A DNA stretch of 64,000 nt from an uncultured Gemmatimonadales bacterium (GTDB taxonomy: Bacteria > Gemmatimonadota > Gemmatimonadetes > Palauibacterales > Palauibacteraceae): NCBI GenBank assembly GCA_947259585.1, contig CAMYMV010000008.1:62001-126000 (forward strand). The letters are read 5' to 3'. The notes under the pieces were generated by a model, which saw only the letters and a list, made by a program, of their open reading frames with translations, did not search any database and was not told where the DNA came from. Below are positions 15,916-25,010 of the stretch, piece after piece. The position numbers were made by a program, and so were the translations under genes. Every line of letters starts with the position of its first letter. The stretch's first letter is position 1.

Positions 15916-17316
15916 TCAGAAGGGCTCGTCACGATCGGATCTGGAGTCGAACAGCGTGAACTGCTTGTGAAAATAGAGCGGGACCTCGCCCGTCGGGCCG
16001 TTGCGCTGCTTCCCGATGATGAGCTCCGCTTCACCTTCGATCGAATTCCCGTCCCGGTCGATGGGGCCTTTGTAGACCTCTTCCCGGTAGATGAACATGA
16101 CCAGATCCGCGTCCTGCTCGATCGCACCCGATTCGCGCAAGTCCGCCAGCACGGGTCGATGATCCGTTCGCTGCTCCGGCGCCCGCGAGAGCTGCGAGAG
16201 GGCGAGCAGCGGCACGTTGAGCTCTTTGGCCACGGCCTTCAGAGAGCGAGAGATCGAGCTGATCTCCTGCTGTCGATTCTCGGCGCCTCGTGGTCCGGCC
16301 ATCAGTTGAAGGTAATCGACGATCACCAACTCCAGATCAACCTCCGCTCGCAGCCGTCTCGCCTTCGCCCGCAATTCCAGCGCGGTGAGCGAGGGCGTGT
16401 CGTCGATCCAGATCGGCGCCGTGTTCAGAAGTCCCGCGGCAGTTGCGAGCCGGCCGTACTCGTCGTCTTCCAGCCTGCCATGCCGTAACCGGCTGGAGTC
16501 GACCCTTCCTTCGGCGCAGAGGAGCCTTTGAACCAGCGACTCCTTCGCCATCTCGAGCGAGAAGATCGCCACGTGCTTCTCGTGCTCGATCGCGGCGTGT
16601 TGGGCGAAGTTCAGGGCGAGCGCCGTCTTCCCCATCGAGGGCCGTCCCGCGAGGACGATGAGATCCGCCGGCTGAAAGCCGGCCGTGTACCGGTCCAGGT
16701 CCATGAACCCCGACGGAACGCCAGTGACCGCCCCGGTCCGCTGCATCTCCTCGATGCGCTCGAACGCCGGCCAGAGGATCTCCTTGATCCAGATGAAACC
16801 TCTCCGGCTGGCCGCCTCGGAGATCTGAAAGATCCGCTGTTCGGCGTGATCCAGCGTCTCCTGCGAGCTCCCCGCGGGGGCACCGTAGGCCTCCCGGATG
16901 ATCTCCGTGGCTTCCTCGATGAGGCGGCGCAGCGTGGCCTTGTCGCGCAGGATCCGGCAGTGATACTCGATGTTCGCGGCGGTAGGAACCGCGTCCACCA
17001 GTTGAGCCAGAAACTCCATCCCGCCGGAGGACTCGAGCTCGCCCGCCGACTTCAGCTCGTCGGAGAGCGTCACCGCGTCGATGACGTCGCCCCGATTGTA
17101 GAGCCGCATCATGCCGCGGAAGATCCGGCGGTTGCCCTCGCGGAAGAAGGCGGTGTCGTCGACGAGCTCCATCGCCCGCGCGACCGCGTCACCGTCGATG
17201 AGCATGCCCCCCAGGATCGACACCTCCGCTTCCTGGGACCAGGGAGGCTGCCGGCCCGCGAACACATCGGCCGCGGCCGTAGCGATGGAACGCTCGGAGA
17301 GCATCGAGTCCGTCAT
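15916..17316 (-). CDS. dnaB: replicative DNA helicase DnaB
   Basis: Hexameric 5'-3' helicase of the replication fork. The 466-residue protein has the N-terminal helical domain (W-S-Q-E-A-E-x-x-x-L-G through about 130), a linker, and the RecA-like motor with Walker A G-R-P-S-M-G-K-T-A near residue 225. Walker B is V-I-V-D-Y-L-Q-L-M, and the conserved S-Q-L-S-R and L-R-E-S-G-A-I-E-Q-D-A-D motifs follow. No intein interrupts the motor, a site where inteins often occur. It starts ten bases after the uracil-DNA glycosylase stop. Confidence 0.97.
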   Translation of the reverse strand: MTDSMLSERSIATAAADVFAGRQPPWSQEAEVSILGGMLIDGDAVARAMELVDDTAFFREGNRRIFRGMMRLYNRGDVIDAVTLSDELKSAGELESSGGMEFLAQLVDAVPTAANIEYHCRILRDKATLRRLIEEATEIIREAYGAPAGSSQETLDHAEQRIFQISEAASRRGFIWIKEILWPAFERIEEMQRTGAVTGVPSGFMDLDRYTAGFQPADLIVLAGRPSMGKTALALNFAQHAAIEHEKHVAIFSLEMAKESLVQRLLCAEGRVDSSRLRHGRLEDDEYGRLATAAGLLNTAPIWIDDTPSLTALELRAKARRLRAEVDLELVIVDYLQLMAGPRGAENRQQEISSISRSLKAVAKELNVPLLALSQLSRAPEQRTDHRPVLADLRESGAIEQDADLVMFIYREEVYKGPIDRDGNSIEGEAELIIGKQRNGPTGEVPLYFHKQFTLFDSRSDRDEPF

Positions 17317-17326
17317 CCCGGATTCA

Positions 17327-18184
17327 TCACGGCAGGTCGAGGGAAAGCTCGCGGCCCGCAGCTCCGGAGCGTAGGCCGGAATCTCCGTCGATGACGCGGC
17401 GGGCGATCTGCAGGTCCTCCCACGTCGGACGCTTCCAGCCCGGGTTTCGCAGCGAGGCGGCGGGATGGTAGGTAACGACCAGGGGGAAGCGGCCGTAGAG
17501 ATGCGTCCTTCCCCGAAGGCGGCCGATCGACTCTCGGGTCCCCAGAAGCGTCTGAGCGGCGAACGTGCCGAACGCGATGATCACCTTCGGGTCGATCAGG
17601 TCGATCTGCTGGAGGAGCAACGGCGAGCAGGCGGCGATCTCCTCCGGCTGGGGATTCCGGTTTCCGGGCGGTCGACATTTGAGCACGTTGCAGATGTACA
17701 CCTCGTCCCTTCTCAAGCCCACCGACATCAGCATGAGGTCCAGCAGCTGGCCCGCACGCCCGACGAACGGCCGACCGGTCTCATCCTCGACCGCCCCAGG
17801 CGCCTCGCCGACACAGACGAGCCGAGCGTCAGAGGCCCCTTCCCCGAAGACCACGTGCTGCCGGTCCTCGTGCAGCGCACAGCGTCGGCAGGCGAGCGCC
17901 ACTTCCCGCAGCTCATCGAAGTCCAGCTCGCGGATCCGCTCGGCGGTGCCTTCTCGGGCGAGCCGAGCCAGCTCCGGAGTCGAGGGCGTGGGAGCTTCCG
18001 GCGCTCCGGGTTCCGCCGCGATCGGCGCCTCCTCCTCCGGCCGAGTACCCGTCACCCCTCCACCTCCCCCGGCAAGGGCTTCCAGGGCCTCGCTGCGCCG
18101 GAGGCCCGGTAGAATGACCGGCGGCTCGCCGAGAGCGATTCGGGCCTCGAAGTAACGACGGAGCGGCTCCCGAGCGTCAGTCAA
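17327..18184 (-). CDS. uracil-DNA glycosylase, family 4 (iron-sulfur)
   Basis: Removes uracil from DNA to start base excision repair. The catalytic domain (about residues 100-265) shows motif G-E-A-P-G-x-x-E-D with G-R-P-F-V-G-x-A-G, and the second active-site motif V-T-Y-H-P-A-A. The four cysteines expected to hold a 4Fe-4S cluster are present (C-x2-C in CRRCALH, one in LKCRPPGNRNP and one in AACSPLL). An N-terminal extension of about 100 residues, rich in Gly, Glu and Pro, precedes it. Both possible starts are TTG: 18220 would overlap coaBC by 44 bases, while 18184 overlaps by eight and is preferred. Confidence 0.93.
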   Translation of the reverse strand: MTDAREPLRRYFEARIALGEPPVILPGLRRSEALEALAGGGGGVTGTRPEEEAPIAAEPGAPEAPTPSTPELARLAREGTAERIRELDFDELREVALACRRCALHEDRQHVVFGEGASDARLVCVGEAPGAVEDETGRPFVGRAGQLLDLMLMSVGLRRDEVYICNVLKCRPPGNRNPQPEEIAACSPLLLQQIDLIDPKVIIAFGTFAAQTLLGTRESIGRLRGRTHLYGRFPLVVTYHPAASLRNPGWKRPTWEDLQIARRVIDGDSGLRSGAAGRELSLDLP

Positions 18185-19367
18185 GCCGCGCTTCGACCCG
18201 ATCCAGCAGGCAGTCCGCAACCTCCTCCTTCGGGAGGACCGGGAGCTCCTCCAGTCCCCCCCATCGGTCCAGGAGGGTCACTCTGTTGGTGGGAACGTCG
18301 AAGCCGGCCACCGGATCCCCTACCTCGTTGATCGCCACGAAATCCATCTTCTTCGATTCCAGCTTGGACTTACCGTTCTCGACCGGCGTGTCGGTCTCCA
18401 GGGCAAAGCCGAGCGTGAGGATTCCGCGCTCCTCCCTGATCCCGCGTGTCTCCTCCAGGAGATCGGGACCGGCGACCAGACCGAGCTCGAGCCCGCTGCC
18501 ATCCTTCTTGATCTTCGAGGAGCCGGGTGACGGCGAGACGAAATCGGATACGGCCGCCGCCATCAGCAGCAGATGAGCGCTTCCCAACGCGGCGCTGAGC
18601 GCCTCCAACATCTCATCGCTCGTTTCGACCTCCACGACCTCGGGGCCGTAGGGATGCGGCCGCGCCGCCGGGCCGCTCACCAGAACGACGTCGGCTCCGC
18701 GTCGCCAGGCCGACGCGGCCAGGGCCTGGCCCATGTGACCCGATGATCTGTTTCCGATGTAGCGAACCGGATCGATCGGCGCACGCGTCGGACCGGCCGT
18801 GACGACGACCCTGCGGTCGAGCAGCGTCGCCTCCTCGAGCATGCGCCCGGCCACGGCCAGGATATCCTCGGGCTCCGACATGCGGCCGATGCCGATCTCT
18901 CCCTCCGCGAGCTCTCCGCGATCCGGACCGACCATCTCGAGACCGAACTCCCGAAGGGCCTCGACGTTGCGCCGAGTCGCGGGATGCTCCCACATCCGCT
19001 CGTTCATCGCCGGGCAGAGCAGCACCGGACAGGCTGCGGCGAGCAGCGTGGCAGCCGCCAACGTGTCGGCACCGCCCGCTGCCATCTTGCTGAGGAAGTC
19101 TGCGGTGGCCGGCGCAACGATGGCGAGATCGGCCTCGCGGCCGAGTTCGATGTGATCGAGCGGCCTCTCCCACAGGCTCGTCCGCGCGGGACGGCCGGTG
19201 AGTCCCTCGAACGTAACCCTCCCGACGAACTTCTCGGCACTCGGCGTCAGCAAGACGTCAACCAGCGCGTCGGCCTCATGGAGATGGCGCACCAGATATG
19301 CCGTCTTGTAGGCGGCTATCCCGCCGGTCACGACGACGAGAACTCGTCGGCCCTCGAATGGGCGCAC
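18177..19367 (-). CDS. coaBC: bifunctional phosphopantothenoylcysteine decarboxylase/synthetase
   Basis: Carries out two steps of coenzyme A synthesis: CTP-dependent joining of phosphopantothenate to cysteine, then FMN-dependent decarboxylation. The 396-residue protein has the flavoprotein CoaC half first: G-G-I-A-A-Y-K near the N-terminus, H-I-x-L (active-site His), A-P-A-T-A-D, and P-A-M-N-x-x-M-W. The CoaB half begins about residue 185 with V-T-A-G-P-T-R-x-P-I-D-P-V-R and contains the N-R-S-S-G and A-A-A-V-S-D-F motifs. It lies between rpoZ and the glycosylase gene, a common order. Confidence 0.96.
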   Translation of the reverse strand: MRPFEGRRVLVVVTGGIAAYKTAYLVRHLHEADALVDVLLTPSAEKFVGRVTFEGLTGRPARTSLWERPLDHIELGREADLAIVAPATADFLSKMAAGGADTLAAATLLAAACPVLLCPAMNERMWEHPATRRNVEALREFGLEMVGPDRGELAEGEIGIGRMSEPEDILAVAGRMLEEATLLDRRVVVTAGPTRAPIDPVRYIGNRSSGHMGQALAASAWRRGADVVLVSGPAARPHPYGPEVVEVETSDEMLEALSAALGSAHLLLMAAAVSDFVSPSPGSSKIKKDGSGLELGLVAGPDLLEETRGIREERGILTLGFALETDTPVENGKSKLESKKMDFVAINEVGDPVAGFDVPTNRVTLLDRWGGLEELPVLPKEEVADCLLDRVEARLD

Positions 19368-19403
19368 AGGACGTCCGGCTCTAGCGGCTCGGCTCCAGTA
19401 AGG

Positions 19404-19637
19404 CTACTCGAGCGCCGGCTTTCTCTTGGTCACCAGCCGATAACCCAGCTGCGATTGACCGTGCTCATCGGTAGATGTCAACGCGTCGAGGGCCAGGGTC
19501 GTCAGCTTCACGGGTCCGTACGGCGAGCGCTCGAGAGGAAGCGCGTTCAGCTCTCGCGCATACTTGGCGGTCACCAGCACCCCGAGGTACTTGTTCCCGG
19601 CCGTCTTGGCGACCTGCTTGGGCGTGAACACCTTCAT
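19404..19637 (-). CDS. rpoZ: RNA polymerase omega subunit (probable)
   Basis: A 77-residue protein in the place where rpoZ is found in most bacteria, between gmk and coaBC. The sequence is divergent from well-known omega subunits but keeps the pattern of an N-terminal P-x-x-V segment, a helix with a K-Y-x-x-x-x-x-A-x-x-x-A-R-x-L/N-A-L-like spacing, and then a K-L-T-T-L-A-L-x-x-L helix. Omega assists assembly of RNA polymerase. The call depends as much on gene order as on sequence. A weakness is that the canonical A-R-R-A-R-Q motif is not clear. Confidence 0.72.
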   Translation of the reverse strand: MKVFTPKQVAKTAGNKYLGVLVTAKYARELNALPLERSPYGPVKLTTLALDALTSTDEHGQSQLGYRLVTKRKPALE

Positions 19638-19658
19638 TGGATCTCCCCTTCTCAGGCG

Positions 19659-20327
19659 TCAATGGGCTTCTGGTTTCGCCGCTTCGGAGCGTGCGGCGGA
19701 TATCTCGTTTTCCAGGGCCGATACGAGTTGGCTCAACTCCCTACCCACGCGCGCCGTTCGGGATTCCTCCCCGTCGAGGATCGATTCGACGCGGCGCACC
19801 GTGTCGGCGAGCTTATCGTTGACGATCGCGAACTCGAACTCCTCGGCCGCCGTCAATTCCTGCTCCGCCGTGCGGAGACGACGCTCGAGGGCGGGCCCCG
19901 TCTCGCTGCCCCTCGAACGGAGCCGCGAGAGCCAGGCGCCGCTCGGCGGGAGAAGGAAGATAGTCGCGGCCTCGGGTACGGCGGCGCGGACGGCGCGGGC
20001 TCCCTGCACGTCGATGTCGAGCAGAAGGTGAACGCCGTCCGACTTGGCGCGTTCGAGATTCTCCCGCGGCGTCCCGTAGAGCTGCCCGTGGACATCTGCC
20101 CACTCCAGCATCTCGCCGTGCTCGCACCTGCGCTCGAACTCCTCGCGCTCCAAGAAAACGTAGTGGACCCCCGAGCGCTCTCCCGGCCGGGCTTCGCGGG
20201 TGGTCGCCGACACCGAGAAACGCAGGTCGCTCCTGCTCGACAGCAGCTCTCGAATCACCGTTGTCTTGCCGCTGCCCGATGGTCCGGACAAGACGATCGG
20301 AAACGTCCGGTCGAAGAGACTCGTCAC
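19659..20327 (-). CDS. gmk: guanylate kinase
   Basis: Phosphorylates GMP to GDP. The P-loop is S-G-P-S-G-S-G-K-T-T at about residues 14-23, followed by the GMP-binding block S-A-T-T-R-E-x-R-P-G-E and V-H-Y-x-F-L, and by L-L-D-I-D-V-Q-G-A. The 222-residue length is slightly above the usual 205 because of a C-terminal helix rich in Glu and Ala. It overlaps the YicC-family gene by four bases, the standard yicC-gmk-rpoZ arrangement. Confidence 0.96.
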   Translation of the reverse strand: MTSLFDRTFPIVLSGPSGSGKTTVIRELLSSRSDLRFSVSATTREARPGERSGVHYVFLEREEFERRCEHGEMLEWADVHGQLYGTPRENLERAKSDGVHLLLDIDVQGARAVRAAVPEAATIFLLPPSGAWLSRLRSRGSETGPALERRLRTAEQELTAAEEFEFAIVNDKLADTVRRVESILDGEESRTARVGRELSQLVSALENEISAARSEAAKPEAH

Positions 20328-21211
20328 TCGATATTCTCTACCTGTTCCCGTAAACGCTCCAGCGCGTTCTTGGCCTCGACCACCCGACCGGAGATCGTCG
20401 TGTCGTTGGCCTTCGCGCCGACGGTATTCACCTCTCTGTTCAACTCCTGCAGGACGAAGGAGAGGCGCTTTCCCACGGGCTCGTCGGCCGCCGCGTCCAA
20501 CAGCTCCTCGAAGGCCGCGACGTGCGCTCGCGCCCGCACCACCTCTTCACCGATATCCCACTTGTCGGCGAGCAACGCGATCTCCTGCTCCAGCCGGCCC
20601 TCATCCAGCATTAGGCCATCGGCGAGCTCCCTGGCGGCCTCCCGGAGTCGGTCGCGCTCCCTCGTCAATCGCTGCGGCGCCATGGACTGGATCGTCTCGA
20701 CCGCAGCGGCAACCTCTCCGATGGATCCGCGCAGGTCGCTCTCGAGGCGGCCACCCTCCAACTCCCGCATCCGTATCAACTCCTCCATGGCCTCGTCCAC
20801 GACCTCACCCAACGCCTCGGCATCCACCCAGCCCAGGGCATCGGAGCGCTCTTCACGGAGCATCTCGCGCACGGCCGTCACCAACGTTCGAAGATCGAGC
20901 TCTCCGGGGATGCCGTACTCGTCCTGCAAGGTCCGGATTGCCTCCAGCGCGGCCCGAACCCGAGCATGGTCCATCTGCCATCCCCCCTCCCCACCGGGCG
21001 CCGCGTCGGCGGCGATCAGAAAGCTGACATGCCCTCGCCGCACGCGTCGGGCAAGACGGACGCGCAACCGCGGCTCCCAGACGTCCGCGCCGGGTGGAAG
21101 GCGGAACGAGATGTTCAGGTGCCGGTGGTTCACGGACTTCAGTTCCACCGAAAGCGTGCCGCCCGCCAGCTCCCGGCTGGCCGCCCCGAAGCCTGTCATG
21201 CTGCGTATCAT
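20324..21211 (-). CDS. YicC/YloC family endoribonuclease
   Basis: Member of the YicC family, which contains metal-dependent endoribonucleases acting in RNA turnover. The 295-residue protein begins with the family hallmark M-T-G-F-G (residues 5-9), then E-L-K-S-V-N-H-R-x-L. It ends with the conserved C-terminal block including K-R-L-S-F-V-L-Q-E-L-N-R-E-V-N-T-x-G-A-K and N-x-L-E-R-L-R-E-Q-V-E-N-I-E. The middle is helical and charged, as usual. It is directly coupled to gmk. Confidence 0.94.
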   Translation of the reverse strand: MIRSMTGFGAASRELAGGTLSVELKSVNHRHLNISFRLPPGADVWEPRLRVRLARRVRRGHVSFLIAADAAPGGEGGWQMDHARVRAALEAIRTLQDEYGIPGELDLRTLVTAVREMLREERSDALGWVDAEALGEVVDEAMEELIRMRELEGGRLESDLRGSIGEVAAAVETIQSMAPQRLTRERDRLREAARELADGLMLDEGRLEQEIALLADKWDIGEEVVRARAHVAAFEELLDAAADEPVGKRLSFVLQELNREVNTVGAKANDTTISGRVVEAKNALERLREQVENIE

Positions 21212-21242
21212 GCGTTTCGACCCACTTCGGCTCCGATCCGTG

Positions 21243-23141
21243 TCAGTTCAGGAACTCCCATTTCACGCCGAAGATCGTGACCGTATTGGGGTACGGAAAG
21301 CCCACGATGTCCTCGTCGACCTTTCGATCCAGGTTGTCGAGCCTGAGGAAGATCCGGAAATCCTTGATCTTTACCAGGAGATCGAGGTTCAGGCGCGTCA
21401 GCTTCTGGACCGGGACCGGGGAGGGGATGCCCGGCGCCGACGTGAACATTTGGCTCCTGTACACGGCCGCGAGGCCGAGATCGACGAGGAGGTCTCCCTT
21501 GAAGAAGAGCTGGCTCCACCCGAGCCGTGCCCGCGCCACATCCGCCGGCAGATAGAACGCCTGAGGGTTGTCCGGCGCCTTCTGGTGGCGCCAGAAGCCC
21601 GAGATGGTCAGCGGGCTGGCTCCCCGGATCATCGCTCCGAGCGGGATCAAGGGCCCGCTCAACTCTCCCTCGAACGCGGTGACGTCGACGCCCGGACCGG
21701 GCTGGAGCGATAGATCGAAGGGAGCACCGAACGGCAGCTGCCGGCTCACGCTCTGGCGCATTAGTCGCCCGCCGAGCTGAAACGGTCCGAGGGTGAGCCC
21801 GAGGCCGCCCGTAAAGGAATCGAAGGAGACGGAATCCGCCTCGGCCGTGATCGGTCTCGACACGCCCCTCGTGCCCGTGGCGCCACCGACTCTGAGGACG
21901 AGGTCGACCGGCGTGAAGGGGCCGAAGGCGAGCCCGCCGCCCACCGAGCCCGCGGTGAACTCCTGCCACGAGGATGCGTCCGCTTCCACATCCACGCCCA
22001 GCCAGCTTCCGATGCGGACTCCGGCGGCGATGTTGCCCCCCAGGCTGGGGAAGGCATCTCCGCCGCCCTGGTAGGAGATCGAGCCGCGCGCGAAGCCCCA
22101 GCGGGGCGAGCCCGAGATGGTGACCCCGACCCGGTTCACCGACACGAGCTGGGAGTCCTGAAGCGTGAGCCGGTTGCTGCTGAGGGAGAGATCGGCGACG
22201 AGCGTCTCCGATATCTCTCTTCGCGCGGTGAAGGCTATGTCGCGGCGGCCCTGTTGGAACTGGGCATTTGCCGTGCGGTTGATCGTCTGGTTCTTGAACT
22301 GCAGCTGGAAGCCCGTCTTGTTGTTCCCCGGCATGAAGGCGAGGGTGGCCCAGAAATCGAGGCGGTCCGAGAGGAGCTCGCCCGAGTTCACGTTCAGGAG
22401 GTCGATGCCACCGGCGATGGTGACGGCGTTTCCCCATCCGTTGCTGAAGATCCCCTGGACGAGATCGAGCTTCGGCGACCCGGCGCCGCCCCCGAAGCGT
22501 GCATAGGCATCCGGCTCGTGCTGTCGCCGGGTGAAGATCTCGATGACGAAGCCGTTTGCACTCCGCCGCACGCGGATCTTGTCCAGATAGAAGAGCGGGA
22601 TGCGAACCAGGTCGCTCTCGCCCGACTCGAGGGGCGGGAGCTCCCGCCCGTCCACCAGGACGCGTACGAAGCCGGCCCCGAACACCCCGTCGGTCAGCTG
22701 ATGGACGCCGTTGAAGTAGTTCGCGCGGATCGGAGTGAATCCCGGCATCAGATCGGTGAGCAGGCCGAGCAGGCTGGTCGCGTTCGACGACAGGATCTCG
22801 GCCCGGTCCCACTCGCGAACATCGTACGAGAAGCCGCTGTCCGGCTCCGTGGCGGTGGGCGGGAAGCCGGGCACCCTCCTGTCTTCCTCCGGTCCGTCCT
22901 CGTCCACGACGTCGCCTTCCTCGCCATCCCTCGGAAAGTCGATTCGCATGCTGTCCGGGATGACTTCCACTCCCTCGGGGAGTCGGGGGACGGAGTCGGC
23001 CGGCAGGCTGTCGGGCTCCACCGGCCGCTCCTGGGGATCAGGCGGTTCGGGTGGCTTCTCCTCCTGGGCCCATGCCATCGAGCAGGCTGCGAGGAGGATG
23101 CCCGCGCAGAGGGCGACGCGGGCTCCTCTTCGAAGCCCCAA
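21243..23141 (-). CDS. outer membrane protein with TonB-receptor-like plug region
   Basis: A secreted beta-rich protein of about 632 residues. The longest frame begins at 23294 inside pepA. A TTG at 23141 opens a convincing signal peptide that ends in A-W-A-Q, so it is taken as the start. Residues 27-100 are proline/acid-rich and probably disordered. Residues 100-240 resemble a TonB-dependent receptor plug (S-L-L-G-L-L-T-D-L-x-P-G-F, V-R-V-L-V-D-G-R-E, I-R-V-x-R-S-A). The rest alternates like a barrel and ends in a C-terminal aromatic strand (VKWEFLN). I see no clear TonB box, and the plug-like part is short for a siderophore receptor. A role in secretion or surface assembly is possible; the substrate is unknown. 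Confidence 0.75.
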   Translation of the reverse strand: MGLRRGARVALCAGILLAACSMAWAQEEKPPEPPDPQERPVEPDSLPADSVPRLPEGVEVIPDSMRIDFPRDGEEGDVVDEDGPEEDRRVPGFPPTATEPDSGFSYDVREWDRAEILSSNATSLLGLLTDLMPGFTPIRANYFNGVHQLTDGVFGAGFVRVLVDGRELPPLESGESDLVRIPLFYLDKIRVRRSANGFVIEIFTRRQHEPDAYARFGGGAGSPKLDLVQGIFSNGWGNAVTIAGGIDLLNVNSGELLSDRLDFWATLAFMPGNNKTGFQLQFKNQTINRTANAQFQQGRRDIAFTARREISETLVADLSLSSNRLTLQDSQLVSVNRVGVTISGSPRWGFARGSISYQGGGDAFPSLGGNIAAGVRIGSWLGVDVEADASSWQEFTAGSVGGGLAFGPFTPVDLVLRVGGATGTRGVSRPITAEADSVSFDSFTGGLGLTLGPFQLGGRLMRQSVSRQLPFGAPFDLSLQPGPGVDVTAFEGELSGPLIPLGAMIRGASPLTISGFWRHQKAPDNPQAFYLPADVARARLGWSQLFFKGDLLVDLGLAAVYRSQMFTSAPGIPSPVPVQKLTRLNLDLLVKIKDFRIFLRLDNLDRKVDEDIVGFPYPNTVTIFGVKWEFLN

Positions 23142-23173
23142 CCGACCCGGATGGTACGCGCCGGGCGCCGACG

Positions 23174-24634
23174 TCAGCCGAGGCCTCTCGCCCACTCGAC
23201 GAGCAGGCGAACACCGAAGCCCGTCGCGCCCTTCGGCTGCCAGCCGTCTTCCTTCTCTGCCCATGCGGTACCGGCGATATCCAGGTGCGCCCACGGAACC
23301 TCGTCCACGAACTCCTGAAGGAAGACTCCGGCGGTGATCGGGCTCGCGTCCCGACCGCCGCTGTTCTTGATATCCGCGATCTGGGAATCGATCTGGCGTC
23401 GGTACTCGGGCCAGAGCGGGAGCCTCCAGGCTCTCTCTCCAGAGCGTTCGCCCGCGGCGATCAGCTCTCCAGCGAGAGCGTCATCGTTGCTCATCAGGCC
23501 GCTCGCGTGCTTGCCCAGGGCCACGACGCAGCCGCCCGTCAACGTCGCGATGTCGACGACGGCAGCGGGCGAGAGCCGGTTCGCGTAGGCCAGCGCATCC
23601 GAGAGGATGAGGCGGCCCTCGGCGTCTGTGTTGACGACCTCGATCGAGCGTCCCGAGAGGCCCCGAATCACATCGCCCGGTTTCAGGGCGCGTCCCGATG
23701 GCAGGTTTTCCGCCGCGGGCACCAATGCCACGACCCTCCTTGCGACACCGATCTTCGACAGGGCGTGCACGGCCCCTAGCACGGCCGCCCCGCCCGCCAT
23801 GTCATACTTCATCTCCTCCATACCCTTCGCGGGCTTGAGGGAGATGCCGCCGCTGTCGAAGGTGATCCCCTTGCCGACGAGCACCAGCGGCGGTCCGCCT
23901 TGGCCGGGGTGCTCCATGATGATGAAGCGAGGTGGCTCGCGAGAACCCTTCGAGACTGCCAGCAGAGCGCCGAAGCCCTCCTGGCGCAGTCTATCCTCGT
24001 CCCAGGCCTGGAACCGGACCACCCCGCCCGAGAGCCCCTCAGCCTCCTCGGCGAGGCGAGAGGGCTTGGCCACGTTGCCGGGCTGGGAGACGAGCGAACG
24101 GGCGACGTTCTGCGCGTCGGCTACCGTGAGCCCCACCGCGGCCGCTTCGGACGCTCCGGCTACCGGCTGCCCGGTCCAGATGACGGCCGTCGAGGGGCCC
24201 GCCGAGCGGCCCGCTTCGGATCGCTTCAGGGCGTCGAAGGAGAAGTCGCCGAGACAGAGGCCTTCGGCGGCTGCCTGGAACCCCGATGGCGCGGCGGAAG
24301 CATCCTCGAGAAGAAGGGCGAGCGATGCCAGGCGCTTCGCGCGGCAGTGGCGGACGGCTCGCCCGGCCAAGCCTCGAATCGTGGACGGATCCGAGAGGCG
24401 GGTCTCGCCTATGCCGAGCAGGAGCAGGTGTGGGTGTCCGGCCGGGCCGGGGAAGAAGCTCGTGTCGTCCGATTCGCCGAGGAAGATCCCCTGCTCCATG
24501 AAGCGGGCAATCGCACCGCCTAGCCGGCCATCGAGCTCCCTCAGAAGATCGGTGAGCTCACGGCGCGCCGGTACGGCCAGCAAATCGACATCCAGCCCTT
24601 CGAGCGCTCCGGACCGAACCTCGATCTCCCGCAA
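23174..24634 (-). CDS. pepA: leucyl aminopeptidase (M17)
   Basis: Cytosolic two-metal aminopeptidase of 486 residues. The C-terminal catalytic domain holds the metal and active-site motifs: G-K-G-I-T-F-D-S-G-G-I-S-L-K-P, M-K-Y-D-M-A-G and the family signature N-T-D-A-E-G-R-L. The N-terminal domain (1-170) is less conserved, as is normal. The stop is 32 bases upstream of the outer membrane protein gene's TTG. It may be the first gene of the long minus-strand run that continues to comF. Confidence 0.95.
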   Translation of the reverse strand: MREIEVRSGALEGLDVDLLAVPARRELTDLLRELDGRLGGAIARFMEQGIFLGESDDTSFFPGPAGHPHLLLLGIGETRLSDPSTIRGLAGRAVRHCRAKRLASLALLLEDASAAPSGFQAAAEGLCLGDFSFDALKRSEAGRSAGPSTAVIWTGQPVAGASEAAAVGLTVADAQNVARSLVSQPGNVAKPSRLAEEAEGLSGGVVRFQAWDEDRLRQEGFGALLAVSKGSREPPRFIIMEHPGQGGPPLVLVGKGITFDSGGISLKPAKGMEEMKYDMAGGAAVLGAVHALSKIGVARRVVALVPAAENLPSGRALKPGDVIRGLSGRSIEVVNTDAEGRLILSDALAYANRLSPAAVVDIATLTGGCVVALGKHASGLMSNDDALAGELIAAGERSGERAWRLPLWPEYRRQIDSQIADIKNSGGRDASPITAGVFLQEFVDEVPWAHLDIAGTAWAEKEDGWQPKGATGFGVRLLVEWARGLG

Positions 24635-24698
24635 AGCGGACCTCCTCTCCTCCCCGACCGGTACCAGTCTTCCGGCCGTTCACAACGTTCACAAAATG

Positions 24699-24727
24699 AT
24701 AGGGGCAGCCCGGCGGGCCGCCCCTAT
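24699..24727 (-). terminator. hairpin, possible terminator of the 83-residue gene
   Basis: Two 13-base arms (24699-24711 and 24715-24727) pair with a three-base loop. In the minus-strand transcript the single imperfect position is a G-U wobble. It lies just past the stop of the small gene at 24759 and before pepA. The stem is GC-rich, but the following bases contain only a short T run (CATTTTG), so it is a weak match to a classical rho-independent terminator. Confidence 0.55.
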
Positions 24728-24758
24728 TCATGGAATCGCCAAGCCGAAGGCTCGGGTC

Positions 24759-25010
24759 TTAGCGGAGCACGCTGTCCGAGCCAGCCTCCAGAAGCTGATC
24801 TCTCAAGTCGTCTGTCGACAGAGACTGGAAGAGGCCGTTCGGCAGGTGTGCGCGCCGCTGCGGCTGGCTGGCATCCGAAAAGCAAACGAAGATGACCGCT
24901 TCGTGCTCGGGCTTGAGAGCCGGCTCGTCCGGCTCCGGCCAGTACACGCCACGTGACGCCAGCCAAGCTTTCCAGCGTCTGCCGTCTTCGTCTACGAAGT
25001 GCCTCGTCAT
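24759..25010 (-). CDS. small hypothetical protein
   Basis: An 83-residue protein that I do not recognise. It begins M-T-R-H-F-V-D-E-D-G-R-R-W and has a Trp-rich first third, a hydrophobic strand (EAVIFVCF) in the middle and a helical C-terminal end with paired aspartates and leucines. There is no signal peptide, membrane segment or metal motif. Overlapping frames are arginine/proline-rich shadows. The gene appears to be monocistronic: a hairpin follows it at 24699-24727, and more than 400 bases without a clear gene precede it. The balance of charged and hydrophobic residues suggests a small folded cytosolic protein. Confidence 0.6.
   Translation of the reverse strand: MTRHFVDEDGRRWKAWLASRGVYWPEPDEPALKPEHEAVIFVCFSDASQPQRRAHLPNGLFQSLSTDDLRDQLLEAGSDSVLR

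Noticed and set aside
18984..21713. 909-codon plus-strand ORF
   Set aside because: It covers coaBC, rpoZ, gmk, yicC and part of the outer membrane protein gene, all real on the minus strand; its translation is Arg/Leu/Ser-rich without domains.
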